This document shows, piece by piece, positions 40,886 through 52,610 of a stretch of 64,000 bases of DNA. The position numbers were made by a program, and so were the translations under genes. The DNA is from Chionoecetes opilio. Taxonomy: Eukaryota > Arthropoda > Malacostraca > Decapoda > Majidae. Positions within the stretch are counted from its first letter, which is position 1, and every line of letters begins with the position of its first letter. Under the pieces are notes generated by a model, which was given only the letters and a program-made list of their open reading frames with translations, was not told the DNA's origin and made no database searches. The stretch spans positions 206,001 to 270,000 of the forward strand of contig JACEEZ010001101.1 in assembly GCA_016584305.1 (NCBI GenBank). The letters are read 5' to 3'.

Positions 40886-43800
40886 GTGAGTTTCATGTAA
40901 ATATTTCTTTCGAGATTATAAAATTTCACTGAATAGCATCCTTTATCCCTAGTATTTCATAATTTCTATATCACTTTATTGAAATAACAAATCACTCTGT
41001 CATAGTGTTTTATACAATTATGATGTTATCTGAACCTTGTCAAAGAAACTCATATTTCCTTATCATTTTTAAACCTCTAGAAGAGACTTTCTACTGGAAT
41101 GTGCTTTTATATATTTTTCCACTGTGATACACATGTCCTCACCACCATTACAATAAGACAAAGCCACACCTACAGCAGTCACTACAAGAATCTCTAATGC
41201 CCTGCAGGAGTTTTGGAGAAGCCCAATTTGCCTCCCTCAGTGCCAAATGTCACCTACAAGATATTTCTGTGCGGCAAAACGGCATCGGGAAAAACTTGGA
41301 CCATGAACCGCCTCACAGGACAAGAAGTAAGCTATGTTTAATTCCTCATTTTTTCTTTTATAACTTTTTTATCTCTTCCTAAGTTAGGAAGAGAGATGAA
41401 AAAGTCTTAAATAAACTTAACCATTTCATTTTTCACCTTTTGTTTTCCTCTTTTATTTCCTCTCTTTTTTTCTCTTTTTTCCCTTCTCCCTGCCCAATAT
41501 GATTTAACTAAACACCTATACATCATGTTTATGTAAGTTATTTGACATAATACATTTTTGGAAAACTTTACTACATAATGAAGATTTTCCCAAATTTTGC
41601 AATAGTATACATATTTATGCTCATAATCTTCAGACTCTTTTTGTAATCTTTATAACAAATGAAACATCCTTTACCCAGCTAAATCATTCCATCTTTTGTT
41701 TTATATATGAATCTCAAAGCCTTTGAAATATCTTCAGTACCTATTATTATATGCAAAGATATTTTTCATGAAACAGTTTTCTTTCCAGTCTTTGGTCTTT
41801 TTAGAATTTCTGTTGATATCTGACAATCATAAGTCATATGATGAAAATTATTAGATACCATGCTTCAGGTGGCAGGTCAGCATGTGGAGACGGTGGGTGT
41901 GCAGTGCAGCAATGTGTTTTGGCCCATGAAGATTGGCAACAGACTCATACTGTTCCGCCTGGAGCTGTGGGACGCGGGGGAGGCCAGCACCCGCCAGTAC
42001 ACCCACGTCTTACCGGTGCGTGGGTGTGGGTATATGTACTATTCTTTTCCTATATAAGTAGCCTGACATCCAAGAAGAAAATGGAATGTCTTATAATGCA
42101 GTTAGCCAGTGTGGTTAATCTTATATTACACTAAGAGAATGAGAATACGTGTGTTTGTGTTGCCCACAGGCTGTAAATGGCATCTAAAAAGGGATGTAGG
42201 CAGAAGCTTTGAAACTTTCGGGACTCATAATTCCTACAGACAGGGAAAAGTAGAGCAACATTGGTACTATTGGTGACATGACCTCCAGTGTGCAGCTATC
42301 TCTGTCATTACTGCTAATCTAATCTCATCATCATTAATGTAAACATGAAACATGTTTCTCAGAATTATTATAATATCTCTACACCAACCATTTGACCATC
42401 TGACTCTATGTTGTTGTTTTTTTATGAAACATGTATCTTCTTGTAAGGAGTGAAACATGTTTGAAAAGTCACTGTGGTATAGTTTTAGTACCTGTGCATT
42501 GATAAAGTAAAGGTTTGACCCCAGCTTGTGGTATAGATGTAACTATACTGTAGTCTGATTTTTTTAACGAGGTGAAAAATCCTGACCTCTTGCTGCTTAC
42601 CGACTGATATTTTATGCCAGGAGAAGGAAATACTACGCTTCTTCTAAATTTCAGCTGTATTTTATCATATAGTAGTTAACCATATTATCAGGTAAACATA
42701 GGCATAATTCTAAGCAGGAGACCATCAGATAGAAAGGAATTTTTGCCTCGTTAAAAAAAATTGACTATATACCTGGTGATGTAAATGATTATGGGTGGGT
42801 GGTAAATGATTGGAATGGACTCAGTAGACAGGTAGTTAGTGCGGAGTCCTTAGTGAGCTATAAAAGAAGGCTAGATAATTTCATGGATGGGGATGAAAGG
42901 TGGATGTAGGTAGTGTTAAGTAACAGGAACTACCTCGTGTAGGTCTCACGCCCTCTTGTAGCTTCCTTATTTTCTTATGTTCTTATGTTCTTATGATGTG
43001 CAGGTGTGCCGCGAGGGGGTGGACGCGGTGCTGGTGTGCTGCTCTGCCAGTGACCGGGAGGGGTGGCTGGACCTGCCCCGGGCCGTCGCCGAGGCCACTC
43101 AGCCGGCAGACAGGGCAGCCGTGGCCGTGGTGCTCACAAGGTACTGGCAAGGATAATATATAAAGGAAATATACTTTACCTTTATAATACCACTTAACCC
43201 CTTCAGGCCCAGACCGTAATTTTCATTGTAATTTGACTATCATTAGACAATTTTAATGAATGTAAGCAATATCTTATAGATATGACCTGCCTTGTATCCT
43301 TATGCAGTAGCTAATTTGGTATATTAAGTCACTTTTCCTAATTTTATGACTAACCAAACAGACAATTTTATATAGCAAAGGAAAGATCTGGGCGTGAAAA
43401 GGCTAAGACTAATACTTTTAATACTAATACACTACATAATACACTAATACACTTTACCTCTATATACTATCCTTGGTACTGAGTATACTTGATGACACAA
43501 CGGAACAAGGCACATTTAACCCCTTGACGCCCAGATCTTTCCTTTGCTATATAAAATTGTATGTTGTCAAGCCGTAAAATCATGAAAACTAACTGAATAT
43601 ACCAAACTACCTAGTCGACAATGATACTAAACAGGTCATAGATATAAAATATTGCTTATATTCACTAAAAATTGTCTAATGGTGGTTATATTACAATGGA
43701 AATTACGTTCTGGGTCTCAAGGGGTTAAGATAGAGAGGCTGAGACCTAACAAACAGGACAAACGTTCCTTTTCCTTCCAAAAAAGAAATGTCCATTCACA

Positions 43801-44562
43801 ACAGTTGATCAGAGGTCAGGCTTCTGTTTTAATCAATCTAATCCATTGCTGGGAGCATGAAGAAAATGAGAACTACATGTATTACATTACTTATTCAATC
43901 TGCAAGTATACAGAGGAAAATAGGATCTTAGGTTTCATAAGACCCATTCATCAATTTTTTTGTTCTGCTGTAGGTATTTATTTTTCATTTATTTATATTT
44001 TTTTTTTTACATCACAAAGGACTGTCCAAGGGCAAAAAAAAAGGTATTGCATTGATTGGCTCATTGGTTCTCTGCACACACTTGTTTCCTCTAGAGTCAC
44101 CTGGACTGCTAATTGGGATTTTCAGGAGTTGTAGCATAAACTAGCTGTCCTCCTAGTTGTTCAGACTCAATGTTTTGCTACTATAACTGGACTACTGCTA
44201 CTACTACTATTACTGTTACAATTGCTATATTTGCTACTACTACTGTTATAACTGGATCTGAAATACATGTCCACATTCTAAGTTCCAGAAAACAGAGTAT
44301 GGATATTCCCAAGGTTTATCAAGAGACCCTAGTTTCCTCCTCACCAACCCGAGCTTTCTCCTCCAGATGGGATCAGTTTTCAAAGCGTGAGGTGACCGAG
44401 GCTGAGGTGGAGGCCTTTGAGGCGTCCCGAGGCGTGCCGGTGGTGAGGCTGGGCGCCGCGGCCTCAGACCCAGCACAGGAGATGGCCCACACCGCCCCCA
44501 CGCTGAACTTCCTGTGTCGCCGACTGTGGCAGCGTGACCAAGAACTGCTCGCCATCAAGTAG
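40801..44562 (+). CDS. CPLANE2: CPLANE2/RSG1, small GTPase-like ciliogenesis protein
   Basis: In vertebrates CPLANE2 (RSG1) works with Fuzzy, Inturned and Wdpcp in planar polarity effectors that build cilia. Exons: 40801-40885, 41208-41326, 41869-42015, 43004-43140, 44367-44562. Phases agree throughout, giving 227 residues. Match to the family: N-terminal WESKTYQKKLL and RKFFGVLEKP, YKIFLCGKTASGKT (P-loop), VFWPMKIGNRLILFRLELWD + AGE (G3), and a C-terminal LWQRDQELL. The G4 NKxD motif is replaced by TRWD, as this family is degenerate there. Arthropods keep cilia on sensory neurons, a likely place of action. Confidence 0.93.
41208..41326 (+). CDS. CPLANE2: CPLANE2 exon 2: P-loop
   Basis: Acceptor TGCCCTGCAG. 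GVLEKPNLPPSVPNVTYKIF, LCGKTASGKTWTMNRLTGQE. GKTASGKT fits GxxxxGKT. Donor GTAAGC. Confidence 0.95.
41869..42015 (+). CDS. CPLANE2: CPLANE2 exon 3: switch region
   Basis: 49 codons, phase 0 to 0: VAGQHVETVGVQCSNVFWPM, then FRLELWDAGEASTRQYTHVL. WDAGE is the G3 motif. Donor GTGCGT. Confidence 0.95.
42559..42762 (-). mobile_element. MITE with TTTAACGAGG ends
   Basis: Inverted ends TTTTTTTAACGAGGTGAAAA and TTTTTGCCTCGTTAAAAAAA. Related copies lie at 49211-49410 and, truncated, 56030-56191. Confidence 0.8.
42796..42998 (+). mobile_element. CR1-like LINE 3' end
   Basis: Same family as 1141-1337 (VVNDWNGLSRQVVSAESLVS, then FMDGDERWM and a stop), ending with three TTCTTATG tail repeats. The tail runs directly into the acceptor of CPLANE2 exon 4. 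Confidence 0.85.
43004..43140 (+). CDS. CPLANE2: CPLANE2 exon 4
   Basis: VCREGVDAVLVCCSASDREG and WLDLPRAVAEATQPAD, then AVAVVLT. It ends in phase 2. Acceptor GATGTGCAG, with a pyrimidine tract made of LINE tail. Confidence 0.93.
43194..43406 (+). mobile_element. TTAA-type MITE, full copy
   Basis: TTAACCCCTTCAGGCCCAGA to GCGTGAAAAGGCTAA. It is 110 bases from the copy at 43516 and in the opposite orientation. Confidence 0.85.
43516..43728 (-). mobile_element. TTAA-type MITE, full copy
   Basis: TTAACCCCTTGACGCCCAGA to GGTCTCAAGGGGTTAA. Confidence 0.88.
44090..44310. repeat. Left arm of an inverted repeat around CPLANE2 exon 5
   Basis: GTTCAGACTCAATGTTTTGC and CATGTCCACATTCTAAGTTC recur in reverse complement at 45240-45340. 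The block containing GGGATTTTCAGGAGTTGTAG recurs inverted at 45548-45640. Confidence 0.8.
44367..44562 (+). CDS. CPLANE2: CPLANE2 exon 5: C-terminus
   Basis: Phase 2 start after TTCTCCTCCAG: RWDQFSKREVTEAEVEAFEA, TLNFLCRRLWQRDQELLAIK, TAG. The family motif SKFDQ is read here as TRWDQ. Confidence 0.93.
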
Positions 44563-44565
44563 TGA

Positions 44566-44870
44566 GGCAGAGATTAGATTGTTAGATTATATTATATTAG
44601 AGAGATGTAAATTAGATTAGATTAGATAGATTTAGATTAGAGAGAGATTAGATTTATATTAGATTAGATTAGATGGGTTAGAGAGAGATTAGATTTAGAT
44701 TAGAGAGAGATTAGATTAGATTAGATGGGTTAGAGAGAGATTAGATTTAGATTAGAGAGATATTAGATTTAGATTCGATTAGATTTATATTAGAGAGATA
44801 TTAGATTTAGATTCGATTAGATTTAGATTAGAGAGAGATTATATTTAGATTAGAGAGAGATTAGATGTGG
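44566..44870. repeat. TTAGATTAGA array
   Basis: Short-period repeats of TTAGATTAGATT and AGAGAGATTAGA directly after the CPLANE2 stop. Confidence 0.9.
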
Positions 44871-45002
44871 TAGCTCCGTGCAGGTGTGAGGGAGGGAGGA
44901 GAGCACTAACATTCAGGAGGAAGAAAGGAGAAGCACAAATATTAAGGAGGGAATGAGAGGCTGGAGTAGTGGCTCTCTCATGTGATCTCAGGTTCAGTTT
45001 TG

Positions 45003-45238
45003 TAATACATAGGCCTACATATACCATGAAATACATAGGCCTACATATACCATGAAATACATAGGCCTACATATACCATGAAATACGTAGGCTTACATAT
45101 ACCATGAAATACATAGGCCTACATATACCATGAAATGCATAGGCCTACATATACCATGAAATGCATAGGCCTACATATACCATGAAATACATAGGCCTAC
45201 ATATACCATGAAATACATAGGCCTACATATACCATGAA
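45003..45238. repeat. 26-bp minisatellite, about 9 copies
   Basis: Unit AATACATAGGCCTACATATA + CCATGA, with very few differences between copies. Confidence 0.93.
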
Positions 45239-45665
45239 GATATCCATACTCTGTTTTCTGGCACTTAGAATGTGGACATGTATTACAGATCCAGTTAGTA
45301 GCAAAACATTGAGTCTGAATGATTAAGAGGACAGCTATAGTCTTTCCAATGTATCAAGTCACTTTAGTCGCTTTAATTCCTACCCGTTACCATTATAATT
45401 ACATATATATAGTACATTCCTACTCTCCGCCTATGGTAAGCGAATAATACCTCCCTCCCAAGGGGGGGGGGATAAAACTACCACTCTTCTAATAATTGAG
45501 AGGATGGTTGGTGTATAATTTCCACAAATGACGTGGTATAATGGAAAGACTACTAGTAGCAAAACATTGAGTCTGGACAACTAAGAGAACAGCTAGTTTA
45601 TGCTACAACTCCTGAAAATCCCAATTACCAGTCCAGGTGCAATCCATCCCATCATAAACTAAGGA
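45239..45665. repeat. Right arms of the CPLANE2-exon inverted repeat
   Basis: Holds two blocks (45240-45345, 45548-45640), each the reverse complement of parts of 44090-44310. Unique DNA lies between them. Confidence 0.8.
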
Positions 45666-45837
45666 ATCAATTTTTTTGTTAATGACAAGATAACTTTTGA
45701 GTGTTGTGGAGAAAAATTTATGTGCGAAACATTACCAGATTATTTTTGTACAAAATTTGCAAATATAATTCTTGAAATCCATTTAATTTATTTATCTTTC
45801 TCTGAAGTAAAGGAACCTTTATTTGATGACCATGCAA

Positions 45838-45856
45838 TCTCTCTCTCTCTCTCTCA

Positions 45857-45954
<98 letters not shown>

Positions 45955-45955
45955 T
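45838..45955. repeat. (CT)n microsatellite
   Basis: Almost pure CT for about 115 bases. Confidence 0.95.
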
Positions 45956-46125
45956 ATAGTGAGATGCCAAAACTTTCTCAGAAAATTATTTATGACACTA
46001 TTAGAATTGATCTTACCTCTGTTAGCATGCGGGGTGGTGCGTGGCTGTCCATCTGTGATAGCAGGTAGCCAAGACAGTATACTGATTAAGGATGATCAGT
46101 GCTAGTATGGCAGGCAGTGTGGGAA

Positions 46126-46347
46126 TTAACCCCTTCACGCCCAGCTCTTAATTCCTTTGCTATAAAAAATTGCATGTTGTCGAGCCATAAAATTACGAAA
46201 AGTAACTGAATATACCAAATTAGTTAGTCGACAAGGATACTAAACAGGTAACCTAATAATCTCTAAAAAATTGCCTATATTAACTAAAGATCGTCTAATG
46301 GTACCCAAATTACAATGGAAATTACGTTCTGGGCCTCAAGGGGTTAA
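46126..46347 (-). mobile_element. TTAA-type MITE, full copy
   Basis: TTAACCCCTTCACGCCCAGC to GGCCTCAAGGGGTTAA, slightly longer than usual. Confidence 0.87.
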
Positions 46348-47280
46348 GCTGATCTGGTCGAGACTTGCATGGAGAGCCATAAGCTATCTTCAGGGGAATT
46401 CTCACCTCTGGATTGTTATGTTTATGGGTAACAAAGTGTATAGAAAACCACCCCAGTACAGTGTGTACAGCCAGGGAAAGTAATGTGGGGCCGTTCAGCT
46501 GCCAAGAACAATACAATGGATGTGGAGCACTGTCTGGGGTCCTTGAAAGGTTAGTATTATATAAGGTCCCTTTTCATCTTCCTCTTTTCTCTTCCAGGCT
46601 ATCATGGGACCCTTCATATATCTTTATAACGTTAGTAAAAAGAGGGGAGAGGTGAGAAATGCACGCGTTCTCGAGGCTAATCTATTCTATTCTATGGATT
46701 CTATGGCTAATCTAGATTAATTAATATTTCACTAATTTCCTCCCTAGGTAGCAAACTTGCAGCACCTCAAGAGAGGAACTGTTAGGCTATATGAAGCACA
46801 GGGGAAAATGGTGCTAAATTCGTAGTAACACGCAGTACACGCTCCTAAAGCCACGAATATTTCTTTTATTTTATATATGTATTACGAATATTTTACGCTG
46901 TGTATAATCTGAGTCTTCCTAATGCCACATACTTTTTCCTCACTACGCACTATGTCTGGTAGCTTGGAGGGCTTTCCCAGTTGAATTTACCGCCACGTCT
47001 TGCCTTCTCACTGGAAAGCCAGAGAAAATAAATAACCGCCATGAGCCGCCATGAGATAAATAACTGCCACTCATGAGAACCGAACATGAGCATTCCTACA
47101 GGTAATCCCGCGTCCATATTGCCGGTAGGCCTATCGTCGCCCGTTTCTTATAACTTCAACATGTGTTCACCTTATGTCTACGCTACCAAATTAATATACC
47201 GACCAGAACTTTTTAAAGGTAAAATATAATATACAAAAGTATTAAAGGAAAGACGGACGAGCAATAAAGAAAGGTGGAAA
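46348..47280. other. Intergenic, nothing assigned
   Basis: No repeat family or supported frame recognised. TCTATTCTATTCTATGG near 46681 is a short local repeat. Confidence 0.5.
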
Positions 47281-47760
47281 GAATTCACAAACGGGCCGCT
47301 GAAATTTTGAGAACGCGCCGCGCAGTTCCCGAAAGCCTCATGGCGGTGGTAGCGTTGTAGTGTTTAGGGTGACCGCTGTACTCATGGAATTTCATGGTAA
47401 CTAGAACACACAACGGATTTATTTTACCCTGCCAGGATAAGTGTGGCCTCCAAGCTCCTCTGTCTCAGGTTACAGTGGCCGGGAAGCCCTCGGGTAAGAG
47501 TTATTGCTGACTTTGTGGTGTCACCATGGGGTGACTCGGGAGGCCACGGCGGCGAGGCACGTAAGACTTAGGTATGTCTGTTCGTCATGTGTCTCAGCAG
47601 GTTAATGCATAGTGTTCGGTGTGAGTTGTGCAGCGAGACGTGAATACAGGGAGGTACGGGGACACTGCAATTCCGAGGCAGGGTGACGGTGACGTGCGCG
47701 GGGCGGCAGGGTGAAGGGCTGGCGTCATGGCGTGCCGCGGCGACAAGCCGCGGCACAGGG
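47280..47760 (+). promoter_or_regulatory. CpG-rich island, possible promoter and 5' exon
   Basis: The window's clearest CpG cluster outside exons (GCGCCGCGCAGTTCCCG, GTGACGTGCGCGGGGCGGCA). A good donor (CCCTCGG|GTAAGAGTT) lies at 47491-47500. Short ATG frames are cut by stops, so this would be a 5' UTR exon. It may serve a gene with an exon at 49446. Inference. Confidence 0.35.
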
Positions 47761-47779
47761 TGATACTATTTAAAATTTG

Positions 47780-48390
47780 GGTAAAACTGCAGTTTAGTAC
47801 AATACTCCCTATCGACCAATACTCTCCTGACATAACTGCATGACCTCCCCGCTAGTTAACTAACCTAGCCTAGGCACTGAATACGTAACCTAACCTCGCT
47901 TGGGGGGGTTTCGCCCCCCAGACTCCCCTTGTGTTATTTTTCATTTCCGCGGGGTGATGTTTGGGTTAGAAATGCTGCAAATGGTCAGCTCTACAAGTTG
48001 ACGATGGTTATAACTACGTGCCTTGTAATGCTTTAAACTGCAGTAGTACCAACATTTGGAATCAAACAAAAAAAAGGGAAGATTCGGGGAAATCTTAGGG
48101 CCCTGGTAAAACTGCATTTGAATACATTACATTTAGTCCTTGGTTACGTAACCTGACCTAACTGCAGACTACCCCTTCTGCTAGTCCACTAACCTAACCT
48201 GGACATTGGTTACGTAACCTAAACTAATTTGGGGAGCTGCCCCCCCCCCCCCCCGACGGGTTATTTTTAATTATGTTATTAATTTCCGGCTACTGATGAA
48301 GGGTTTAGAAATACTGCGTATGGTCAGATCTGCAAGTTGAGCTACGTGCTCTGTATTGCGTGAAGCTGCAGTAGAACCGGGCTCCCTAGT
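47780..48390. repeat. About 290-bp imperfect tandem duplication
   Basis: Two copies share GGTTACGTAACCTAAC-type segments, a G or C run, ATTTCCG, GGTTAGAAATGCTGC and CAAGTTGA...CTACGTGC. Copy 1 is about 47780-48060 and copy 2 about 48110-48390. Confidence 0.7.
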
Positions 48391-49210
48391 GCAGGGAATG
48401 GCGACAAAATGACATGTTGGTGATAATAATTTACATGATAATCATAAAAGCCCTAATTTCATGCAGAATCCTAGAATTTTAGAATACAACAATGCTTATA
48501 ATTGGAAGTTGATGGGTACAGTGTGTATGTAGAAAGAAGGAATAGTTAGGTCAATTTAAGTAGGAATTTCGACGTTGACCACAAATATATTAGTATTGTA
48601 ATGCAAGTATCTCGGTCAGGATCAGTTTGAGGTCAATGCCATACACTGACCTAAATGCATTACTATTCCTGTAGTATTACACGATGGTATAATTAGCTGT
48701 TTTGTGCATTTTTTTTATATCAATATATGTATGATTACGACAATGGGCTGCATAATGTCATAATCAAAAGACTGCAAGGTTTAATGATGATTGTTGTGTT
48801 ATTTCTTGCCTGGCGTATAGTAAAGTATTGAGCCTTACAGTGAGGTGATACAGTTGTCAGTTTATTTAACAAACTAAAAAATAAATGAACTGCAAGTGAA
48901 TCACTTATAAATTTTATAATAGTGATTATTTTGCAGTATTTTAAAATGTCAATGTTTTTATGAGAGGGCTGACGACCTCATGATAATTCATCAGCATCTT
49001 TTTATAACTTTACAACAAGAAAAACACATGATCGAATGTATAGATTATGTAACATTCAACTTTGCTTTATATATCCAAATATGAACTACAAAATTCATAA
49101 TAATCTCAATAGTAGTTGTTTTATAAATCTAAATATGAACTACAAAATTCATAATAATCTCAATAAGTAGAAGTGACAGCAAAATTGTTCATATTGTGTA
49201 TAGCTAGTCA
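48391..49210. other. AT-rich DNA with a short duplication
   Basis: Nothing coding seen. AATATGAACTACAAAATTCA + TAATAATCTCAATA is repeated in tandem at 49077-49170. Confidence 0.5.
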
Positions 49211-49410
49211 ATATTTTTTGACGAGGCGAAAATTCATTCTATCTTTAGATCTCATGCTTAACATTATGCCTATGTTTACCTGATAATATGGTTAACTATG
49301 ATAAAATACAACTGAAATTTAGAAGAACCGTAGTATTCCCTTCTCCTGGCATCAAATATCAGTCAGTAAGCAGCAAGGGGTCAGGATTTTTCACCTCGTT
49401 AAAGAAAACA
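49211..49410 (+). mobile_element. MITE with TTTGACGAGG ends
   Basis: Second copy of the 42559 family, inverted relative to it, ending CACCTCGTTAAAGAAA. Confidence 0.8.
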
Positions 49411-49445
49411 GAGTATAATGAGCTAATGTTCTTTATCGTGGCAGG

Positions 49446-49521
49446 AGTTGCTGAGTGGCGTCCTTGCCCTGTGTGTGGCGGCCCGCAGCGAGGTGGCCTC
49501 CGTCAGGGCATCCAGGCAAGG
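49446..49521 (+). CDS. Exon-like segment, unassigned
   Basis: Acceptor TTTATCGTGGCAG and donor GTAAGC frame 76 bases with high third-position GC in one frame: ELLSGVLALCVAARSEVASV and RASRQ. I do not recognise the protein. A coding start or partner exon is not visible. Confidence 0.4.
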
Positions 49522-49598
49522 TAAGCACCGAGTTCATGTTGTGCTGAGGTTGGGATCTCATGGTGAAGACGAGGGTCAGTTAGTCAAACAGAACACAG

Positions 49599-50418
49599 TT
49601 AACCCCTTGAGACCCAGAACGTAATTTCCATTGTACTTTGGGTATACCATTAGACGATTTTTGAGTGACTATAAGCAAGATTTTATAGATATGACTTGCT
49701 TAGTACCCTTTTCCAATAGCTAATTTGGTATATTAAGCTACTTTTTTGTAATTTTATGGCTAACAACAGACGATTTTATGTATTAACTAGCCGCAAAGCC
49801 GCCCTCCGGGCGGACATTTTGGCTAGCTCCTGCGGAGGGCTATTGGTGGGCCGAAACACAGATAGATAGACTCTCCAGATAACCCCTTCTAACTTTCCTG
49901 AAATCAACCCATTCACTCACCCATTACCCATCACCCCCCACCCATTCACTCACCCATTACCCATCACCCCCCACCCATTCACTCACCCATTACCCATCAC
50001 CACACACCCATTCACTCACCCATTACCCATCACCCCCCACCTATTCCCTCACCCATCACCCCCCACCCATTCACTCACCCATCACCCCACACCCACCCAT
50101 CACCCCACCCATTCACTTACCCATTACCCATCACCCTACATCAATGTTTCCTCAATTCTCGCAACCCACTTTTTTTTCACAATTCTCGCTAATAGGCTGC
50201 TAAAAAAAAGAAAGAAAAAGTGATCGGATCATCTCATATGTGGACTTAAAACCTTCCCCTGCTCGACCCGGTTCCAAAACTGTGCCATATGAGGGGATTC
50301 CGCCACAGGGGGCGGCACCTAGAGCGGACACACAGACAGACAGACAGACACACACACAGACACACACACTTTCGCTTATATTATTATAGATGGAAAGATC
50401 TGGGCGTGAAGGGGTTAA
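49599..50418 (+). mobile_element. TTAA-type MITE split by an insertion
   Basis: The left part is 49599-49780 and the right part 50391-50418 (GGAAAGATCTGGGCGTGAAG). Between them sits a 610-bp foreign segment. Confidence 0.85.
49781..50390. mobile_element. Unidentified insertion inside a MITE
   Basis: Begins TTAACTAGCCGCAAAGCCGC with a small hairpin (CCGCCCTCCGGGCGG) and ends CACACTTTCGCTTATATTAT, after CAGA/CACA repeats. The middle is an array of CACCCATTACCCATCACCCC (49905-50150). There are no clear terminal inverted repeats. Confidence 0.65.
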
Positions 50419-50722
50419 GGCACATTGACCTGTCACTTATCAAACACACTCCCGCTACACCATTATTTCTCCCCTCTAAGCACATACCGTACAATCTTAG
50501 TACCATAATAATTGGAGGTTTAAGGACGAAATTCTGAACATCTACCAAAAAAACATGGCGTTGCCGCATAATGATAAAAAGTTGACTTTTATCATTGATG
50601 AATTATGGTTCACGAATTTGGGCAAGCAGAAACAATTGTCCAGGATTACGGGATAACAACATGTGGTATATGCCAGAAAAACACCATTCTCACTACGAAG
50701 GACACCTATTTGTTATGTGCTT

Positions 50723-50939
50723 TTAACCCCTTGAGACCCATACGTAATTTCCATTGTAATTTGGGTACCATTAGACAATTTCTTTTAGTGAATGTAAGCA
50801 ATGTGATATAGATATGACCTGTTTAGTACACTTGTCGAATAACTAATTTGGTATATTAAGTTACTTTTCGTAATTCTATGGCTAACAACAGACGATTTTT
50901 TTTATATAGCAAAGGAAAGATCTGGGTGTGAAGAGGTTA
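50723..50939 (+). mobile_element. TTAA-type MITE, full copy
   Basis: TTAACCCCTTGAGACCCATA to GTGTGAAGAGGTTA. Confidence 0.86.
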
Positions 50940-50944
50940 CGGGG

Positions 50945-51125
50945 ACGTTTCTTCAAAATGTACACTTGCTGCCATGGAAAGTGATTATTTTTGTTTATCA
51001 CTGGCCAAGTAAAAAAATAATAATAATGATTTGCGACAGAAATGGTTAGCAGATTAATTCAAAACCGATCAAAACTCACTATAAAAAATAGTTTCGTCCA
51101 CCAAAGTGAGAATGGTGTTTTTCTG
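50945..51125. mobile_element. Partial copy of the CCAGATGAA MITE
   Basis: Shares GCGACAGAAATGGTTAGCAG-type and TAGTTTCGTCCACCAAAG sequence with 4812-5087. Only one end is clear. Confidence 0.6.
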
Positions 51126-51419
51126 GAAATTTACCCAACATGTAAACCGTTATTGATAAAAGACTAAATCCGTACTCGTGGTCGCATCTTCGTGAAGCAT
51201 TTAACAAATTTGGAGTCGAAGACAGTAGAAAATAGCCGTCGAGTGTGAGAAGCTTGGTGCAGTCAAAGTAACTACCGTAGATAACACTTAAGTCGTCAGG
51301 ACAACGTTTTTTTCGCTTTACAGACGTCTGGTGGCGTTAATACTTACATTTCTACATCCATGATTTCACGAAAGTTAGAAGGGGCTATCTGCATCCATGA
51401 TTTCTGGATAGTCTGTGTC

Positions 51420-51700
51420 TTGAACTTCGTCTCCTTCGCTTCGTCTGTAATAGCATGAAAAATCTCATGTGTGTTTGAACTAAATGATTAACACGTTTTG
51501 GTCTTCTTCAATTGTGACCTTTGACGCTTAGTATCGTTTCATAGGTCCTCTTGAACTTCGTCTCCTTCTCTTCGTCTGTAATAGCATGAAAAATCTCTTG
51601 TGTGTTTGAACTAAATGATTAACACGTTTTGGTCTTCTTCAATTGTGACCTTTGACGCTTAGTATCGTTTCATAGGTCCTCTTGAACTTCGTCTCCTTAG
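51420..51700. repeat. 130-bp tandem duplication
   Basis: Two near-identical units (CTTGAACTTCGTCTCCTTCG to CGTTTCATAGGTCCT) at 51420-51549 and 51550-51679, then the start of a third. Confidence 0.92.
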
Positions 51701-51724
51701 TTAGCAATCTTGTCAACTCTTCCC

Positions 51725-52610
51725 AATTAGAGAGAACTGCAACTCCGAAATGCCAGTGGTCGCTGGCAGTTTTAACTCACAATTTGGTGAAAAGTTGGTC
51801 AACTTGAAAGAAAAATATGGGCTTATTCCACTGCACTTAAAACACAAAAGTATAATATTAAGAACGATTTTCTTCTATATGTATATTGTATAGAAGCCTG
51901 ATTCTGTAAAACATGTATTTAACCAAATAACCAAGTAGGTTATAGTTGAGGAGGCGAGGTAAATGTTACTCTATGATATTATACAGTCAATAACGTATGT
52001 TTAGAAGTTATCTATACCTAGGCAGTCATATGTTCCTGTTATTATTGTGTATCAATCAGATAGAAAGCCTGGAAGTGCAATGAGTCGACGCGTGAAGTAG
52101 CAATGTTTTGATTCAATCTCCCCGCCACAATCTCCCCGCCCACCACTCCCCGCCGCGGCGTGTCGCCTCCACAATTATAACCTACATTGTCGCAGCAACA
52201 AGCCGATTTCGGCATTCTTTATTCTTCGTTTTTCCAAGGCATTGCTTATTGTATTTTGACAAGCGTTTGCCAGACGCAGCAGTACTGTCTTAGAAAACAG
52301 TGTGAACATCGCCCAAATTTTACATGCCACAATATACATGTAAAAAATATATTAAGCTTTGATACTCGAGGCGAGTAATTTGCATTAAATTGCTATCTTA
52401 GAACGTTCAATCGTAATGCATGTCATGCATACACTTACTAGAACAACAGAAGAACGTTCTTTTTTAGTATTCAGATGCGGTGCATCAATATTTATCGCGA
52501 AATTGATTTATGAAAAATATTAGTCGCGGAGGGAAAACACAGTAGACCAACCTTTGAGTTAAAACTGCCAGCGACCACTGGCATTTCTCGAGTTTCAGTT
52601 CTCTCCAATT
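51725..52610. mobile_element. Inverted-repeat element, 886 bp
   Basis: Ends of over 50 bases are inverted: GAGAGAACTGCAACTCCGAA, ATGCCAGTGGTCGCTGGCAG. The interior is AT-rich with no transposase frame. Family not identified. Confidence 0.75.
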
